A DNA stretch of 64,000 bases from Zoogloeaceae bacterium. Its GTDB lineage: Bacteria; Pseudomonadota; Gammaproteobacteria; Burkholderiales; Rhodocyclaceae. Under the pieces are notes generated by a model, which was not told where the DNA came from, did not search any database, and was given only the letters and a program-made list of their open reading frames with translations. Positions 52,168-61,001 of the stretch are shown here, piece by piece. Each line of letters starts with the position of its first letter. Position 1 is the first letter of the stretch. The position numbers and the translations under genes were made by a program. The DNA lies in the NCBI GenBank assembly GCA_024235675.1, contig JACKLZ010000001.1, positions 124,001 to 188,000 of the forward strand, written 5' to 3'.

Positions 52168-52588
52168 GAACAGTCTCCAGCCAGGCACGGATTGACCACA
52201 TGGCTTCCTGCTGCAAAATACCTTCGAACGGCGGCATGTAGACCTTGCCGTTGCGGGTGGCGCCGTTGCGAATGCGCTGCATGAAGATTTCGTCGCCTTC
52301 GGCGCCTTCGGGCAGCATGCGCAGATCGGGCGCGATACCACCGGAGATGCCACCCAGGCCATGACAGCGGGCGCAGTTCTGGTTGTAGGCCGAATCGCCA
52401 ATGCGAATGGCTTCCTTGTCGCCGCGATAGGGGTTTTCGGGCAGCCAGTCCGTGCCGACCGGCTTGAGCGTGGAGGTGTCGACGGCTTGCGGCGTGACAT
52501 CGCCGTGGGCGAGGGCCTGGCCCGACACCGCCAGGGCGAGGATCACGGTGGCGTGGCGCAAGGGACGAAGTGCGGGGAAGTAAGGCAT
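52157..52588 (-). CDS. Cytochrome c-550, PedF-like
   Basis: This 143-residue exported monoheme cytochrome has a signal peptide ending near ALAHG, a heme site CARCH (C72, C75, H76) and a Met ligand probably in KVYMPPFEG. PedF/ExaB-type cytochromes are the immediate electron acceptors of PQQ ethanol dehydrogenases. It is first in the operon behind a sigma-54 promoter and is unlinked, by 13 kb, from the dehydrogenase. Confidence 0.9.
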   Translation of the reverse strand: MPYFPALRPLRHATVILALAVSGQALAHGDVTPQAVDTSTLKPVGTDWLPENPYRGDKEAIRIGDSAYNQNCARCHGLGGISGGIAPDLRMLPEGAEGDEIFMQRIRNGATRNGKVYMPPFEGILQQEAMWSIRAWLETVHEE

Positions 52589-52653
52589 CGATGGGTCCTC
52601 TATCTTGGTTGAGTTTGATCCGCTGCTCGATGGCAGGGGGTGAGCCTTCCCCC

Positions 52654-52668
52654 GCAAAGGCTGTGCCA
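52654..52668 (-). promoter_or_regulatory. Sigma-54 promoter of the cytochrome c operon
   Basis: Minus strand TGGCACA-GCCT-TTGC has GG and GC 10 bases apart and ends about 65 bp before the cytochrome start. Confidence 0.82.
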
Positions 52669-52752
52669 GTTGCTTCAGCGGTCGGAGTGGCTCCGGCAGA
52701 ACCCGCTGATAGCGCCGAAATGACGGAAGGTCAGCCATTCGTCAGTCTTTGC

Positions 52753-52767
52753 TGGCACACTAGTTGC
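52753..52767 (+). promoter_or_regulatory. Sigma-54 promoter-like sequence facing the second activator gene
   Basis: TGGCACA-CTAG-TTGC lies on the plus strand, 119 bp before the activator ATG. It suggests that the activator gene may itself be sigma-54 controlled. Confidence 0.65.
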
Positions 52768-52797
52768 GTGATAGGTGACACAGGGGCCTGCCCGATT

Positions 52798-52814
52798 TGT
52801 TCCACCTTGGAGCA
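52798..52814. promoter_or_regulatory. Activator-binding dyad of the cytochrome c operon
   Basis: TGTTCCA-CCT-TGGAGCA, a near-perfect 7-3-7 dyad, lies about 130 bp upstream of the minus-strand -24 element. Confidence 0.7.
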
Positions 52815-52886
52815 CCTGCTGCGTTGAGGGACAGGCCCGCATAACTATCAGAAAAACAATAAGAAAATGGCTGTATGGAGGAGGAT

Positions 52887-54905
52887 ATGGAAAATCCGCT
52901 GCTATCAGTGGAGCAGCGCGATGTCCGCGTTCGCGACGCTCGCACGGCGTTTTTTGAGCAAGGCGCACCGGCCGATGCGCTGGTGCCCATGGTGGGGTCG
53001 GTCGCCAATTCCTGGTCGCGCTGTGTACAGGTAGGGCTGGCGGCGTCGGCGCATGTGGCCGACGTGGATCCGGTATCCGACAGCCAATTGCGCGAGACGC
53101 GTGATCGCAACGCGTTTTTGCTCTCCCATGCCCGTGGCGTGCTCAGCCACCTCTATGAACAGATTCGATCCACCGGCAGCGTGGTGGTGTTGTCCGATGG
53201 CAACGGGCTGGTGCTCGAAGGCATGGGCGATGCCGATTTTGTCAGCCGTGCCAATCAGGTCGCACTGAAGGCCGGCGCCCAGTGGGGCGAGGGGCTGCGT
53301 GGCACCAACGCCATCGGCACCGCGATTGCCGAACAGCGGCCGGTCGAGGTGGTGGGCGCTGAACATTTTTTTGATTGCAACGCCTTTCTGACCTGCAGCG
53401 CATCACCCATTTTCGATGCCGGCGGTCAATTGATGGGTGTGCTGGACATCTCCGGCGACTCCCGTTCGCACGAACGGCACACCCTCGGACTGGTCCGCAT
53501 GTCGGCACAGTTGCTCGAGAAGCGGTTGTTTGAGGCGGAGTTCGGGCGCGAAATTCTGGTGTTTTTTCACCCGCGCATGGAGTACGTCGGCTCCTTGCAA
53601 GAGGGCGTGCTGGCCTTCAATCAGGGGGGTGAGCTGCTCGGTGCCAACCGCTGCGCCCTGGAGTTGCTCAAGCTCACGCGCAACATGCTGCGCCAGCTCG
53701 ATTTCAGCCTGCTGTTTGACCAGAATTTTGGCGTTTTTGTGGATCGGAGCATGCGCGATCCGCATGCCTTGTCGTCCCTGCCGCGTCGTCATGGCGACCG
53801 TGTTTATGCCCGCATGAACATGCCGGCGGCGCTCATGCCTTCGTCGCGTTGTGCGCCGGCGCCAGCCCCGACACCTGCAAAAGTCGCGCTGGCCCCGGCA
53901 CGTACTCGCAAGGCGGCCTGTGGCGATGGTCGTGTCAGTTTTGATTGCCTTGATACCGGCGATGCGCGCATGGGGGCGGCCATTCAACGTGCCACCCGCA
54001 TGGTCGGCAAGGATATTCCGTTGTTGATTCTGGGTGAGTCCGGCGTGGGCAAGGAAATGTTTGCCAAAGCCTTCCATGATGTGGGCCCGCGGCGCACGGC
54101 GCCGTTTGTGGCGCTCAACTGCGCGGCCATCCCTGAAAACCTGATTGAGTCCGAGTTGTTCGGTTATCTCGGTGGTGCATTTACCGGTGCCCGCAAGGAA
54201 GGCTATACCGGCAAGATCCAGCAGGCCTGTGGCGGCACGTTGTTTCTCGATGAGATCGGCGACATGCCGCTCAACCTGCAGGCGCGCTTGCTGCGTGTAC
54301 TGCAGGACCGGGTCGTGACGCCGCTGGGCGGCGCCAAGCCGGTGCCGGTAGATGTGTCGCTGGTGTGCGCGACGCACCGCAATCTGGTGGATGCGGTCAA
54401 GACCGGGGCTTTCCGTCAGGATTTGTACTACCGGGTCAACGGGCTCACCGTCACTTTGCCGTCGCTGCGGGAGCGCAGTGACATCCGTGCCATCGTGGCC
54501 AATATCATCGCGATTGAAACCGATGGCATGCGCGAGATTGCGGTGTCCGAAGAGGTGCTGACCTTCTTCGAGCGCTATCGCTGGCCGGGCAATATCCGCC
54601 AGATGCACAATGCCCTTCGGGTCGCGGTGGCCTTGCTCGATGACGATGAAGATCGGATCGATTCCACCCATTTGCCCGAAGAGCTTTTCGCCATGGAAAG
54701 CGATTCGGATGAGCCGGTCGAGCGGGCCGAACCGAGGCCACGACGCATTGATGTGGCGCCACTTCAGGGCACCGAGTCGCTCGAAACGATCGAAAAACGG
54801 GCGATCGAGCAGGTCCTCGAAGAGGAGGGCGGCAATGTGTCCGCCGCCGCGCGACGCCTGGGGATCAGCCGCAATACCCTGTATCGCAAGCTGGGCCGGA
54901 TGTAG
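52887..54905 (+). CDS. AcoR-type sigma-54-dependent activator, second copy
   Basis: The product has 672 residues. The N-terminal half (about 35-320) has GAF-type sensor elements (GTNAIGTAIAEQRPVEVVGAEHF), followed by a Pro/Ala linker with low complexity (about 325-345). The AAA+ domain (about 360-590) has Walker A GESGVGKE, GAFTGA and GGTLFLDEIGD. A Fis-type helix-turn-helix ends the protein (NVSAAARRLGISRNTLYRK). The start at 52887 follows GGAGGAGG; an ATG 12 bases upstream has no ribosome site. It is divergent from the cytochrome c operon and is its likely activator. Confidence 0.94.
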   Translation: MENPLLSVEQRDVRVRDARTAFFEQGAPADALVPMVGSVANSWSRCVQVGLAASAHVADVDPVSDSQLRETRDRNAFLLSHARGVLSHLYEQIRSTGSVVVLSDGNGLVLEGMGDADFVSRANQVALKAGAQWGEGLRGTNAIGTAIAEQRPVEVVGAEHFFDCNAFLTCSASPIFDAGGQLMGVLDISGDSRSHERHTLGLVRMSAQLLEKRLFEAEFGREILVFFHPRMEYVGSLQEGVLAFNQGGELLGANRCALELLKLTRNMLRQLDFSLLFDQNFGVFVDRSMRDPHALSSLPRRHGDRVYARMNMPAALMPSSRCAPAPAPTPAKVALAPARTRKAACGDGRVSFDCLDTGDARMGAAIQRATRMVGKDIPLLILGESGVGKEMFAKAFHDVGPRRTAPFVALNCAAIPENLIESELFGYLGGAFTGARKEGYTGKIQQACGGTLFLDEIGDMPLNLQARLLRVLQDRVVTPLGGAKPVPVDVSLVCATHRNLVDAVKTGAFRQDLYYRVNGLTVTLPSLRERSDIRAIVANIIAIETDGMREIAVSEEVLTFFERYRWPGNIRQMHNALRVAVALLDDDEDRIDSTHLPEELFAMESDSDEPVERAEPRPRRIDVAPLQGTESLETIEKRAIEQVLEEEGGNVSAAARRLGISRNTLYRKLGRM

Positions 54906-55010
54906 GGCGGTTTTGGGAGCATCTCTTTCGCGCACTGTTTTGTGCATGCGTGACATCTGCCGCTAAAGTAAAGCGCCTGCAGTGGGGCGCGACCAATTTA
55001 CGGAGGATGC

Positions 55011-56699
55011 ATGACACACGCCAGCTATGTTCACGGGGCCGCAGCCCAGCCCCTGATCGGCGAAACCATCGGGCGATATTTTGATTCAGCCTGCGCGCGC
55101 TACGGTGCGCACGAGGCGCTGGTGGTACGCCATCAGAACGTGCGCCTGAGCTACGCCGAACTCAAGCTCAAGGTCGATGCGCTGGCCTGTTCGCTGATTC
55201 GCCTCGGGCTCAAGCCGGGCGAGCGTATCGGCATCTGGTCGCAGAACAATCTGGAATGGGCGCTGACCCAGTTCGCCACCGCCAAGGCCGGTCTGGTGCT
55301 GGTCAACATCAACCCGGCTTACCGCCGCGCCGAGCTGGAATACGCGCTCAACAAGGTCGGTTGCCGCGCGCTGATTCTCTCGCCCGCCTTCAAGAGCAGC
55401 GACTATCTGGAGATGCTCAGTGATCTGGCGCCTGAGCTGGCCACGTGCAAGCCGGGTGCCTTGCGCAGCGAACGCTTGCCGGCGCTGGAGATGGTCATTC
55501 GTATGGGCGAGGCGCAAAGCCACGGCATGTTCAATTTCGACACGCTGCTGAGCGCCCCAAGCCTGCCGCAGCTGCAGGCACTGGAAGCGCTGGGCGACAC
55601 CTTGCAGTTCGACGATCCCATCAACATCCAGTTCACCTCCGGCACCACCGGCAACCCCAAGGGCGCCACGCTCTCGCACCACAACATCCTCAACAACGGC
55701 TTCTTCGTCGGCGAGGCGATCGGCCTGAGCGAGGCCGACCGGCTGTGCATCCCGGTGCCGCTCTACCACTGCTTTGGCATGGTGATGGGCAACCTCGGCT
55801 GCCTCACGCATGGCGCGACCATGGTCTATCCGTCAGAAGCCTTCGAGCCGTTGGCCGCGCTCGAGACTTTGGCCGAGGAACGCTGCACCGGCATGTACGG
55901 CGTGCCGACCATGTTCATCGCCGTGCTCGATCACCCGCGTTTTGGCGAGTTCGATCTGACAACGCTGCGCACCGGCATCATGGCCGGCAGCCCGTGCCCG
56001 ACCGAGGTGATGAAGCGCGTGGTCGACAAGATGCACATGGGCGAGGTGACCATCGCCTACGGCATGACCGAGACCTCGCCGGTGAGCTTCCAGAGCGGGC
56101 GGGACGATCCGCTCGACCGCCGGGTGTCGACAGTGGGGCGCATCCAGCCGCATTGCGAAGTGAAGATCATCGACACCGACGGGCGCATCGTGCCGCGTGG
56201 CACGCCGGGCGAGTTGTGCACCCGGGGCTATTCGGTGATGCTCGGCTACTGGGGCGACGAAGCCAAGACGCGCGAGGCCATCGACGCCGCCGGCTGGATG
56301 CACACCGGCGACATCGCCACCATTGATGAGGCGGGCTATTGCAACATCGTCGGGCGCATCAAGGACATGGTGATTCGCGGCGGCGAAAATATCTACCCGC
56401 GCGAGATCGAAGAATTCCTCTACCGCCACCCCAAGATTGTCGATGTGCAGGTGGTCGGCGTGCCGGACGAGAAATACGGCGAAGCGCTGTGCGCGTGGAT
56501 CATCCTGCGCGAAGGCGAATCACTGACGGAAGACGAAGTGCGTGCCTTCTGCCAGGGGCAGATCGCGCACTACAAGATCCCGGCCTACATCCGCTTTACC
56601 GACAGCTTCCCGATGACGGTGACCGGCAAGATCCAGAAGTTCCAGATCCGCGAGCGCATGAAGCAGGAGTTGGGGCTGAACGACGCCAGAACTGCCTGA
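55011..56699 (+). CDS. Acyl-CoA synthetase (AMP-binding enzyme)
   Basis: This 562-residue ANL-superfamily ligase activates a carboxylic acid to its CoA thioester through an acyl-AMP. The P-loop FTSGTTGNPKGATLSH, the A5-type motif YGMTETSPVSF, the hinge GRIKDMVIRGGENIYPREIE and the catalytic lysine near VTGKIQK are all present. The N-terminal and motif pattern is that of fatty/medium-chain acyl-CoA synthetases. GGAGG precedes the ATG. It stands 105 bp behind the activator gene and could act on the acid made by the aldehyde dehydrogenase. Confidence 0.93.
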   Translation: MTHASYVHGAAAQPLIGETIGRYFDSACARYGAHEALVVRHQNVRLSYAELKLKVDALACSLIRLGLKPGERIGIWSQNNLEWALTQFATAKAGLVLVNINPAYRRAELEYALNKVGCRALILSPAFKSSDYLEMLSDLAPELATCKPGALRSERLPALEMVIRMGEAQSHGMFNFDTLLSAPSLPQLQALEALGDTLQFDDPINIQFTSGTTGNPKGATLSHHNILNNGFFVGEAIGLSEADRLCIPVPLYHCFGMVMGNLGCLTHGATMVYPSEAFEPLAALETLAEERCTGMYGVPTMFIAVLDHPRFGEFDLTTLRTGIMAGSPCPTEVMKRVVDKMHMGEVTIAYGMTETSPVSFQSGRDDPLDRRVSTVGRIQPHCEVKIIDTDGRIVPRGTPGELCTRGYSVMLGYWGDEAKTREAIDAAGWMHTGDIATIDEAGYCNIVGRIKDMVIRGGENIYPREIEEFLYRHPKIVDVQVVGVPDEKYGEALCAWIILREGESLTEDEVRAFCQGQIAHYKIPAYIRFTDSFPMTVTGKIQKFQIRERMKQELGLNDARTA

Positions 56700-56735
56700 A
56701 AAAAGGCCTGCGCACCGAGGCGGTGAGCAGGCCTT
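56698..56735 (-). terminator. Intrinsic terminator of the transglutaminase-like gene
   Basis: On the minus strand AAGGCCTGC/GCAGGCCTT with a nested CACCG/CGGTG stem is followed by TTTT. It lies just past the acyl-CoA synthetase stop, 84 bp beyond the minus-strand gene end. Confidence 0.75.
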
Positions 56736-56777
56736 GAGGATACTCCCTCGCTGGCGCCCTCGGGCGCCTGTTCGCAC

Positions 56778-56813
56778 CCGGACCGGCTTGCAAAAGCGCG
56801 GTCCGGTTTTTTT
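56778..56813 (+). terminator. Intrinsic terminator of the acyl-CoA synthetase gene
   Basis: CCGGACCG/CGGTCCGG with a 13-base loop is followed by seven T. Confidence 0.9.
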
Positions 56814-56818
56814 GTGGC

Positions 56819-59800
56819 TTAGCTGCGGCGCAGATCGAGGGTGAAGGGGAACTCCGGATTGGTGTTCACCGGCGGCGGGTTGATCTTGCCGGGGGTGTGA
56901 CCAAAGCCGAAGAAGCGCGCCAGTCGGCGGCTTTCGGCCTCGAAGGCGTTGACCGGGAAGGTGTCGAAACTGCGTCCGCCCGGGTGCGTCACATGGTATT
57001 GGCAGCCACCCATGGAACGCTGCGTCCAGGTGTCGACCAGGTCGAACACCAGGGGCGCATGCACCGGAATCAGCGGGTGCAGGCAGTGCGGCGGCTGCCA
57101 CGCGCGGTAGCGAATGCCGGCCACGAACTCGCCGACCGTGCCGGTATTTTGCAGCGGCACGGTTTCGCCGTTGCAGGTGAGGCGGTAGCGATCCGGCGCC
57201 ATGCCGGTGAGCTTGACCTGCAGGCGCTCGACCGAGGAGTCGACAAAGCGCACCGCGCCGCCGGCTGCGCCTTCTTCGCCCATGACATGCCAGGGCTCGA
57301 GCGCGTGGCGCACTTCGAGCGTCATGCCGCGGACGGTGACCTCGCCATGGCGCGGGAAGCGGAACTCGAGATGCGGGGCAAACCACTCGAACTCGAGGGG
57401 GAAGCCGGCATCGCGGGTCCCTTCGATCACGTCCTTCAGGTCCTGCGCGACGAAGTGCGGCAGCATGAAGCGGTCGTGCAGTTCGGTGCCCCAGCGGGCG
57501 AGGCGATCCGGCTGGTAAGGGGTTTTCCAGAAGCGGGCGACGAGGGCGCGCAGCAGCAGTTGCTGGGCGAGGCTCATCTGCGCGTGCGGCGGCATTTCGA
57601 AGGCGCGTAGCTCAAGCAGACCGAGGCGGCCGGTGGCGCTATCGGGCGAGTAGAGCTTGTCGACGCAGAATTCGGCCCGGTGGGTGTTGCCGGTGACGTC
57701 GATCAGCAGGTTGCGCAGCAGGCGGTCCACCTGCCAGGGCAGGGATTCCTTGCTGGCCTCGGGCATTTGCTTGAAGGCGAGTTCGAGCTCGTAGAGGCTG
57801 TCGTTGCGCGCTTCGTCGACCCGCGGCGCCTGGCTGCTCGGGCCGATGAACAGGCCGGAGAACAGGTAGGACAGGCTGGGGTGGTTGTGCCAGTACGCGA
57901 TCAGGCTGGCGAGCAGGTCGGGCCGGCGCAGGAAGGGCGAGTCGGCCGGTGTGGCGCCGCCAAGCACGAAGTGGTTGCCCCCGCCGGTGCCGGTGTGGCG
58001 ACCGTCGACCATGAACTTTTCGGTGCTGAGCCGGCTGACGCGGGCGGCCTCGTAGAGGTGAATGCTGCGCTCGACCAGCTCGTCCCAGGACTTGGCCGGG
58101 TGCACGTTGACTTCGATTACGCCGGGGTCGGGGGTGACGCGGAACACCGTGACGCGCGGGTCTTTCGGCGGCTCGTAGCCTTCGAGAATGACCGGCAGGG
58201 CCAGGGCGTCGGCCGCGCCTTCGACGGCCACCAGCAGCTCGACATAGTCCTCAAGGCTGCGCGTCGGCGGCATGAAGACATACAGCCGGCCGTCGCGCGG
58301 CTCGGCGCACATGGCCAGGCGGGAGATGTCGTCGGCCGATTCGCCGTGGGCGGGCGCCGCGCTGGCAAGCGGCTGGGCATCGGTCAGGTGGGCAGCCGCG
58401 GACGCTTCGCGTCGACGACTCAGTTGTGCGGCGATGTGCGCGCGTGCGGGCAGTGGCGCGACGGGTTGCATCGGGTCGGGCGGCAGGACGTGCGGGTAGT
58501 TGCTTTCCTTGACCCAGGGCTGTGAGTCGATCGGCAGGCGATAGCCGATGGGCGAGTCGCCGGGCACCAGATGGCAGCGGCCGGTGCGCATGTACCAGTC
58601 GCTGCTCGTCCATTGTTCGGCCGCGTTCTTGTCGATCGGCAGTACATGCCCAACCTCGGCGTCGAGGCCTTTGTCGAACACCTTGCGCAGGCGCTCGCGC
58701 TCCAGCGGATCTTTCAGGCGGGCATCAAAGGGGTCGACGTTGACCGGCAAGGTGCGCTCGCGCCACAGGTAGTAGTAGACGTCCTCGAAAACGGGGAAGA
58801 CATGCTTGGGCGCAAGACCGAGGTTCTCTGCCACCTTGCGCAGGAACTTGCCCGTGGTCTCGGTGGTGACGCCGTAGTCTTTTTTCTCGTCCGCCAGCAG
58901 GGCCGGGTTGTGCCACAGCGGCTCGCCGTCTTCGCGCCAGAAGCAGTTCAGGCTCCAGCGTGGCAGTTGCTCGCCGGGGTACCACTTGCCCTGACCGAAG
59001 TGGGTCAGGCCCTTGGGCGCGTATTTTTCGCGCATGTGCTGGAAGACTTCGGCGGCCAGCAGGCGCTTGGTGGGGCCGAGGGCGGCGGTGTTCCATTCGT
59101 CGCCGTCGGGGTCGTCGATGGACACGAAGGTGGGTTCGCCACCCATGGTGAGGCGAACGTCTTGCGCCACCAGGGCTTCGTCGATGCGGTGACCGAGCGA
59201 TTCGATGGCTGTCCATTGCTCTTCGGTGTAGGGCTTGGTGACCCGCGGGGCTTCGTGCACCCGCGTGACTTCCATCGAGTGCGAAAACTCGACCTCACTC
59301 TTGGTGACGGCGCCGGTGATGGGCGCGGCGGAGGAAGGCTCGGGCGTGCAGGACAAGGGAATGTGCCCTTCGCCGGCGAACAGGCCCGAGGTGGGGTCGA
59401 GGCCGATCCAGCCGGCGCCGGGGAGGTAGACCTCGCACCAGGCGTGCAGGTCGGTGAAGTCGACCTCAGTGCCTTGCGGGCCGTCCAGACTCTTGACGTC
59501 TGGCGTGAGCTGAATCAGGTAGCCCGAGACAAACCGGGCGGCCAGGCCGAGGTGGCGCAGCACTTGCACCATCAGCCAGGCGGAGTCGCGGCAGGAGCCG
59601 AGTCGCTTCTCGAGGGTTTCTTCCGGCGTTTGTACGCCAGGCTCCATGCGGATGGTGTACTTGATGTCGTTCTGGATGCGCGTGTTGATGGCGACCAGGA
59701 AGTCGACGCTGCGCAGCGGGCTGCGGTCGATGCCGGCAAGGTACTTGGTGAACAAGGGCGCGTTGTCTTTGTTCAGCGCCAGGCAGTGCAGGTAGGGCGC

Positions 59801-60148
59801 CAGTTCGTGGCGCTGCCATGCCTCATAGCTAAACGGGATTTCTTCGGCGTGCGGCTCAAGGAAGAAGTCGAAGGGGTTGATGACCGACATTTCGGCGACC
59901 AGATCGACCTCGACACGAAAGTGCGTGGTCGGCTCGGGAAACACCAGTCGCGCCAGCCAGTTGGCTTGCGGGTCTTGCTGCCAGTTGATGAAGTAATTGT
60001 CGGGCGTGACTTTCAGGCTGTAGGCGTGAATCGGGGTGCGCGAATGGGCGCAGGGGCGCAGGCGAATGACTTGCGGGCCGAGTTCGACCGGGCGGTCGTA
60101 GTGGTATTCGGTAACGTGGTTCAGGGCAACATGAATCGACACAGGCAT
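56819..60148 (-). CDS. Transglutaminase-like and DUF2126 protein
   Basis: The product has 1109 residues. Residues 1-260 form a bacterial transglutaminase-like domain with the triad C186 (GSCRDSAW), H235 (DLHAWCEV) and D251 (LDPTSG). From about 300 onward lies a long DUF2126 domain (LTMGGEPTFVSIDDPDGDEWN, HNPALLADEKKDYG, GNHFVLGG, then SLIAYWHNHPSLSYLFSG). The domain is typical of proteins found with circularly permuted ATP-grasp and alpha-E partners, suggesting peptide ligation and cleavage. Those partners are not next to it here. There is no signal peptide or membrane helix. Confidence 0.9.
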   Translation of the reverse strand: MPVSIHVALNHVTEYHYDRPVELGPQVIRLRPCAHSRTPIHAYSLKVTPDNYFINWQQDPQANWLARLVFPEPTTHFRVEVDLVAEMSVINPFDFFLEPHAEEIPFSYEAWQRHELAPYLHCLALNKDNAPLFTKYLAGIDRSPLRSVDFLVAINTRIQNDIKYTIRMEPGVQTPEETLEKRLGSCRDSAWLMVQVLRHLGLAARFVSGYLIQLTPDVKSLDGPQGTEVDFTDLHAWCEVYLPGAGWIGLDPTSGLFAGEGHIPLSCTPEPSSAAPITGAVTKSEVEFSHSMEVTRVHEAPRVTKPYTEEQWTAIESLGHRIDEALVAQDVRLTMGGEPTFVSIDDPDGDEWNTAALGPTKRLLAAEVFQHMREKYAPKGLTHFGQGKWYPGEQLPRWSLNCFWREDGEPLWHNPALLADEKKDYGVTTETTGKFLRKVAENLGLAPKHVFPVFEDVYYYLWRERTLPVNVDPFDARLKDPLERERLRKVFDKGLDAEVGHVLPIDKNAAEQWTSSDWYMRTGRCHLVPGDSPIGYRLPIDSQPWVKESNYPHVLPPDPMQPVAPLPARAHIAAQLSRRREASAAAHLTDAQPLASAAPAHGESADDISRLAMCAEPRDGRLYVFMPPTRSLEDYVELLVAVEGAADALALPVILEGYEPPKDPRVTVFRVTPDPGVIEVNVHPAKSWDELVERSIHLYEAARVSRLSTEKFMVDGRHTGTGGGNHFVLGGATPADSPFLRRPDLLASLIAYWHNHPSLSYLFSGLFIGPSSQAPRVDEARNDSLYELELAFKQMPEASKESLPWQVDRLLRNLLIDVTGNTHRAEFCVDKLYSPDSATGRLGLLELRAFEMPPHAQMSLAQQLLLRALVARFWKTPYQPDRLARWGTELHDRFMLPHFVAQDLKDVIEGTRDAGFPLEFEWFAPHLEFRFPRHGEVTVRGMTLEVRHALEPWHVMGEEGAAGGAVRFVDSSVERLQVKLTGMAPDRYRLTCNGETVPLQNTGTVGEFVAGIRYRAWQPPHCLHPLIPVHAPLVFDLVDTWTQRSMGGCQYHVTHPGGRSFDTFPVNAFEAESRRLARFFGFGHTPGKINPPPVNTNPEFPFTLDLRRS

Positions 60149-60465
60149 ACTCCTGTAGACGGGTGATTAAGCGTCACCACCGTGGGTGGCAAAAAACGCA
60201 AACATTACCGGGGTGCTTTGCAGGCCAGCATAGCAAGCTTCCTTGGGCGGCGGTGCGTGGCGGTGGCCGCGTGCCGTCATGAAAGCGTGTGTGTGGAAGC
60301 GTGTGTGGCGCGCGGGCAGCTGGTGTTCAGTGATTGCACACTTCGTGCCAGCCGATTCAGGGCGCAAACGCGGCAAGCGGGCGGCTTTTATCCCCGCCGC
60401 GTGGCGCAAGCGGTTTTTCATGCACCGATGTGGGGCGTCTGAGTGCCCGGGGGAATGGCTGCCGC
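60149..60465. other. Intergenic region between the DUF2126 gene and queD
   Basis: In these 317 bp I see only an imperfect hairpin (CCACC/GGTGG) near 60176-60190. Frames open on both strands lack ribosome sites and family features. Confidence 0.4.
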
Positions 60466-60921
60466 TCAGGGTTGAATCATGTCGCGTGTGGCGTCGGCCC
60501 AGCAATTGGGCGTTTCATACAGACGCACACGCTCGAGGCGCAGGTGGTTGCCGAAGCTGTCCTTGTATTGCGCGTCGAGAATGCGGAAGGCGATGACGAC
60601 GAGGTTCTCGGCGGTCGGGACGGCGTCCAGCAATACGGTCTTGTGATCGGGCAGGCTGGCGAGGAAATTGACGATGGGTGCGTCGCCGCGGTAGGCGAGG
60701 AAGGCGTGGTCCCACTGATCGACCAGATGCGTTTTGGCGATGCGTTTGATGTCGCCGAAATCCATCACCATGCCATTGGCGGGGTTGCCATCGGCGCGGA
60801 TGATGTCGCCGGTGAGCGTGATTTCGATGACGTAACGATGCCCGTGCAGGTGTTTGCACTGGCTGGCATGATCAGGAATTCGGTGGCCGGCATCGAACTC
60901 AAGTCGGCGGGTGATGCGCAT
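60466..60921 (-). CDS. queD: 6-carboxy-tetrahydropterin synthase (QueD / PTPS family)
   Basis: This 151-residue enzyme has zinc ligands H13 (FDAGHRI), H26 and H28 (HLHGH), with the catalytic Cys C22 in SQCKH. The later VMDFGDIKR, DHAFL and PTAENLVVIAF motifs belong to the PTPS fold. QueD makes 6-carboxy-tetrahydropterin for queuosine. It is divergent from a radical SAM gene. No other que genes lie in the window. Confidence 0.93.
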   Translation of the reverse strand: MRITRRLEFDAGHRIPDHASQCKHLHGHRYVIEITLTGDIIRADGNPANGMVMDFGDIKRIAKTHLVDQWDHAFLAYRGDAPIVNFLASLPDHKTVLLDAVPTAENLVVIAFRILDAQYKDSFGNHLRLERVRLYETPNCWADATRDMIQP

Positions 60922-61001
60922 GCGTTTCCCCTTGGTCAGGGGCGCAATTCTATATCATTGGCGCTTTCCATCGCGCTTTTCGGCCGACAAGGACCGCAGT
61001 C

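Noticed and set aside
53403..54956. 517-codon minus-strand frame opposite the second activator gene
   Set aside because: Shadow of the AAA+ coding region, where the plus strand has Walker and GAFTGA motifs.
58571..60166. 531-codon plus-strand frame opposite the DUF2126 gene
   Set aside because: Shadow. The minus strand has the transglutaminase triad in order.
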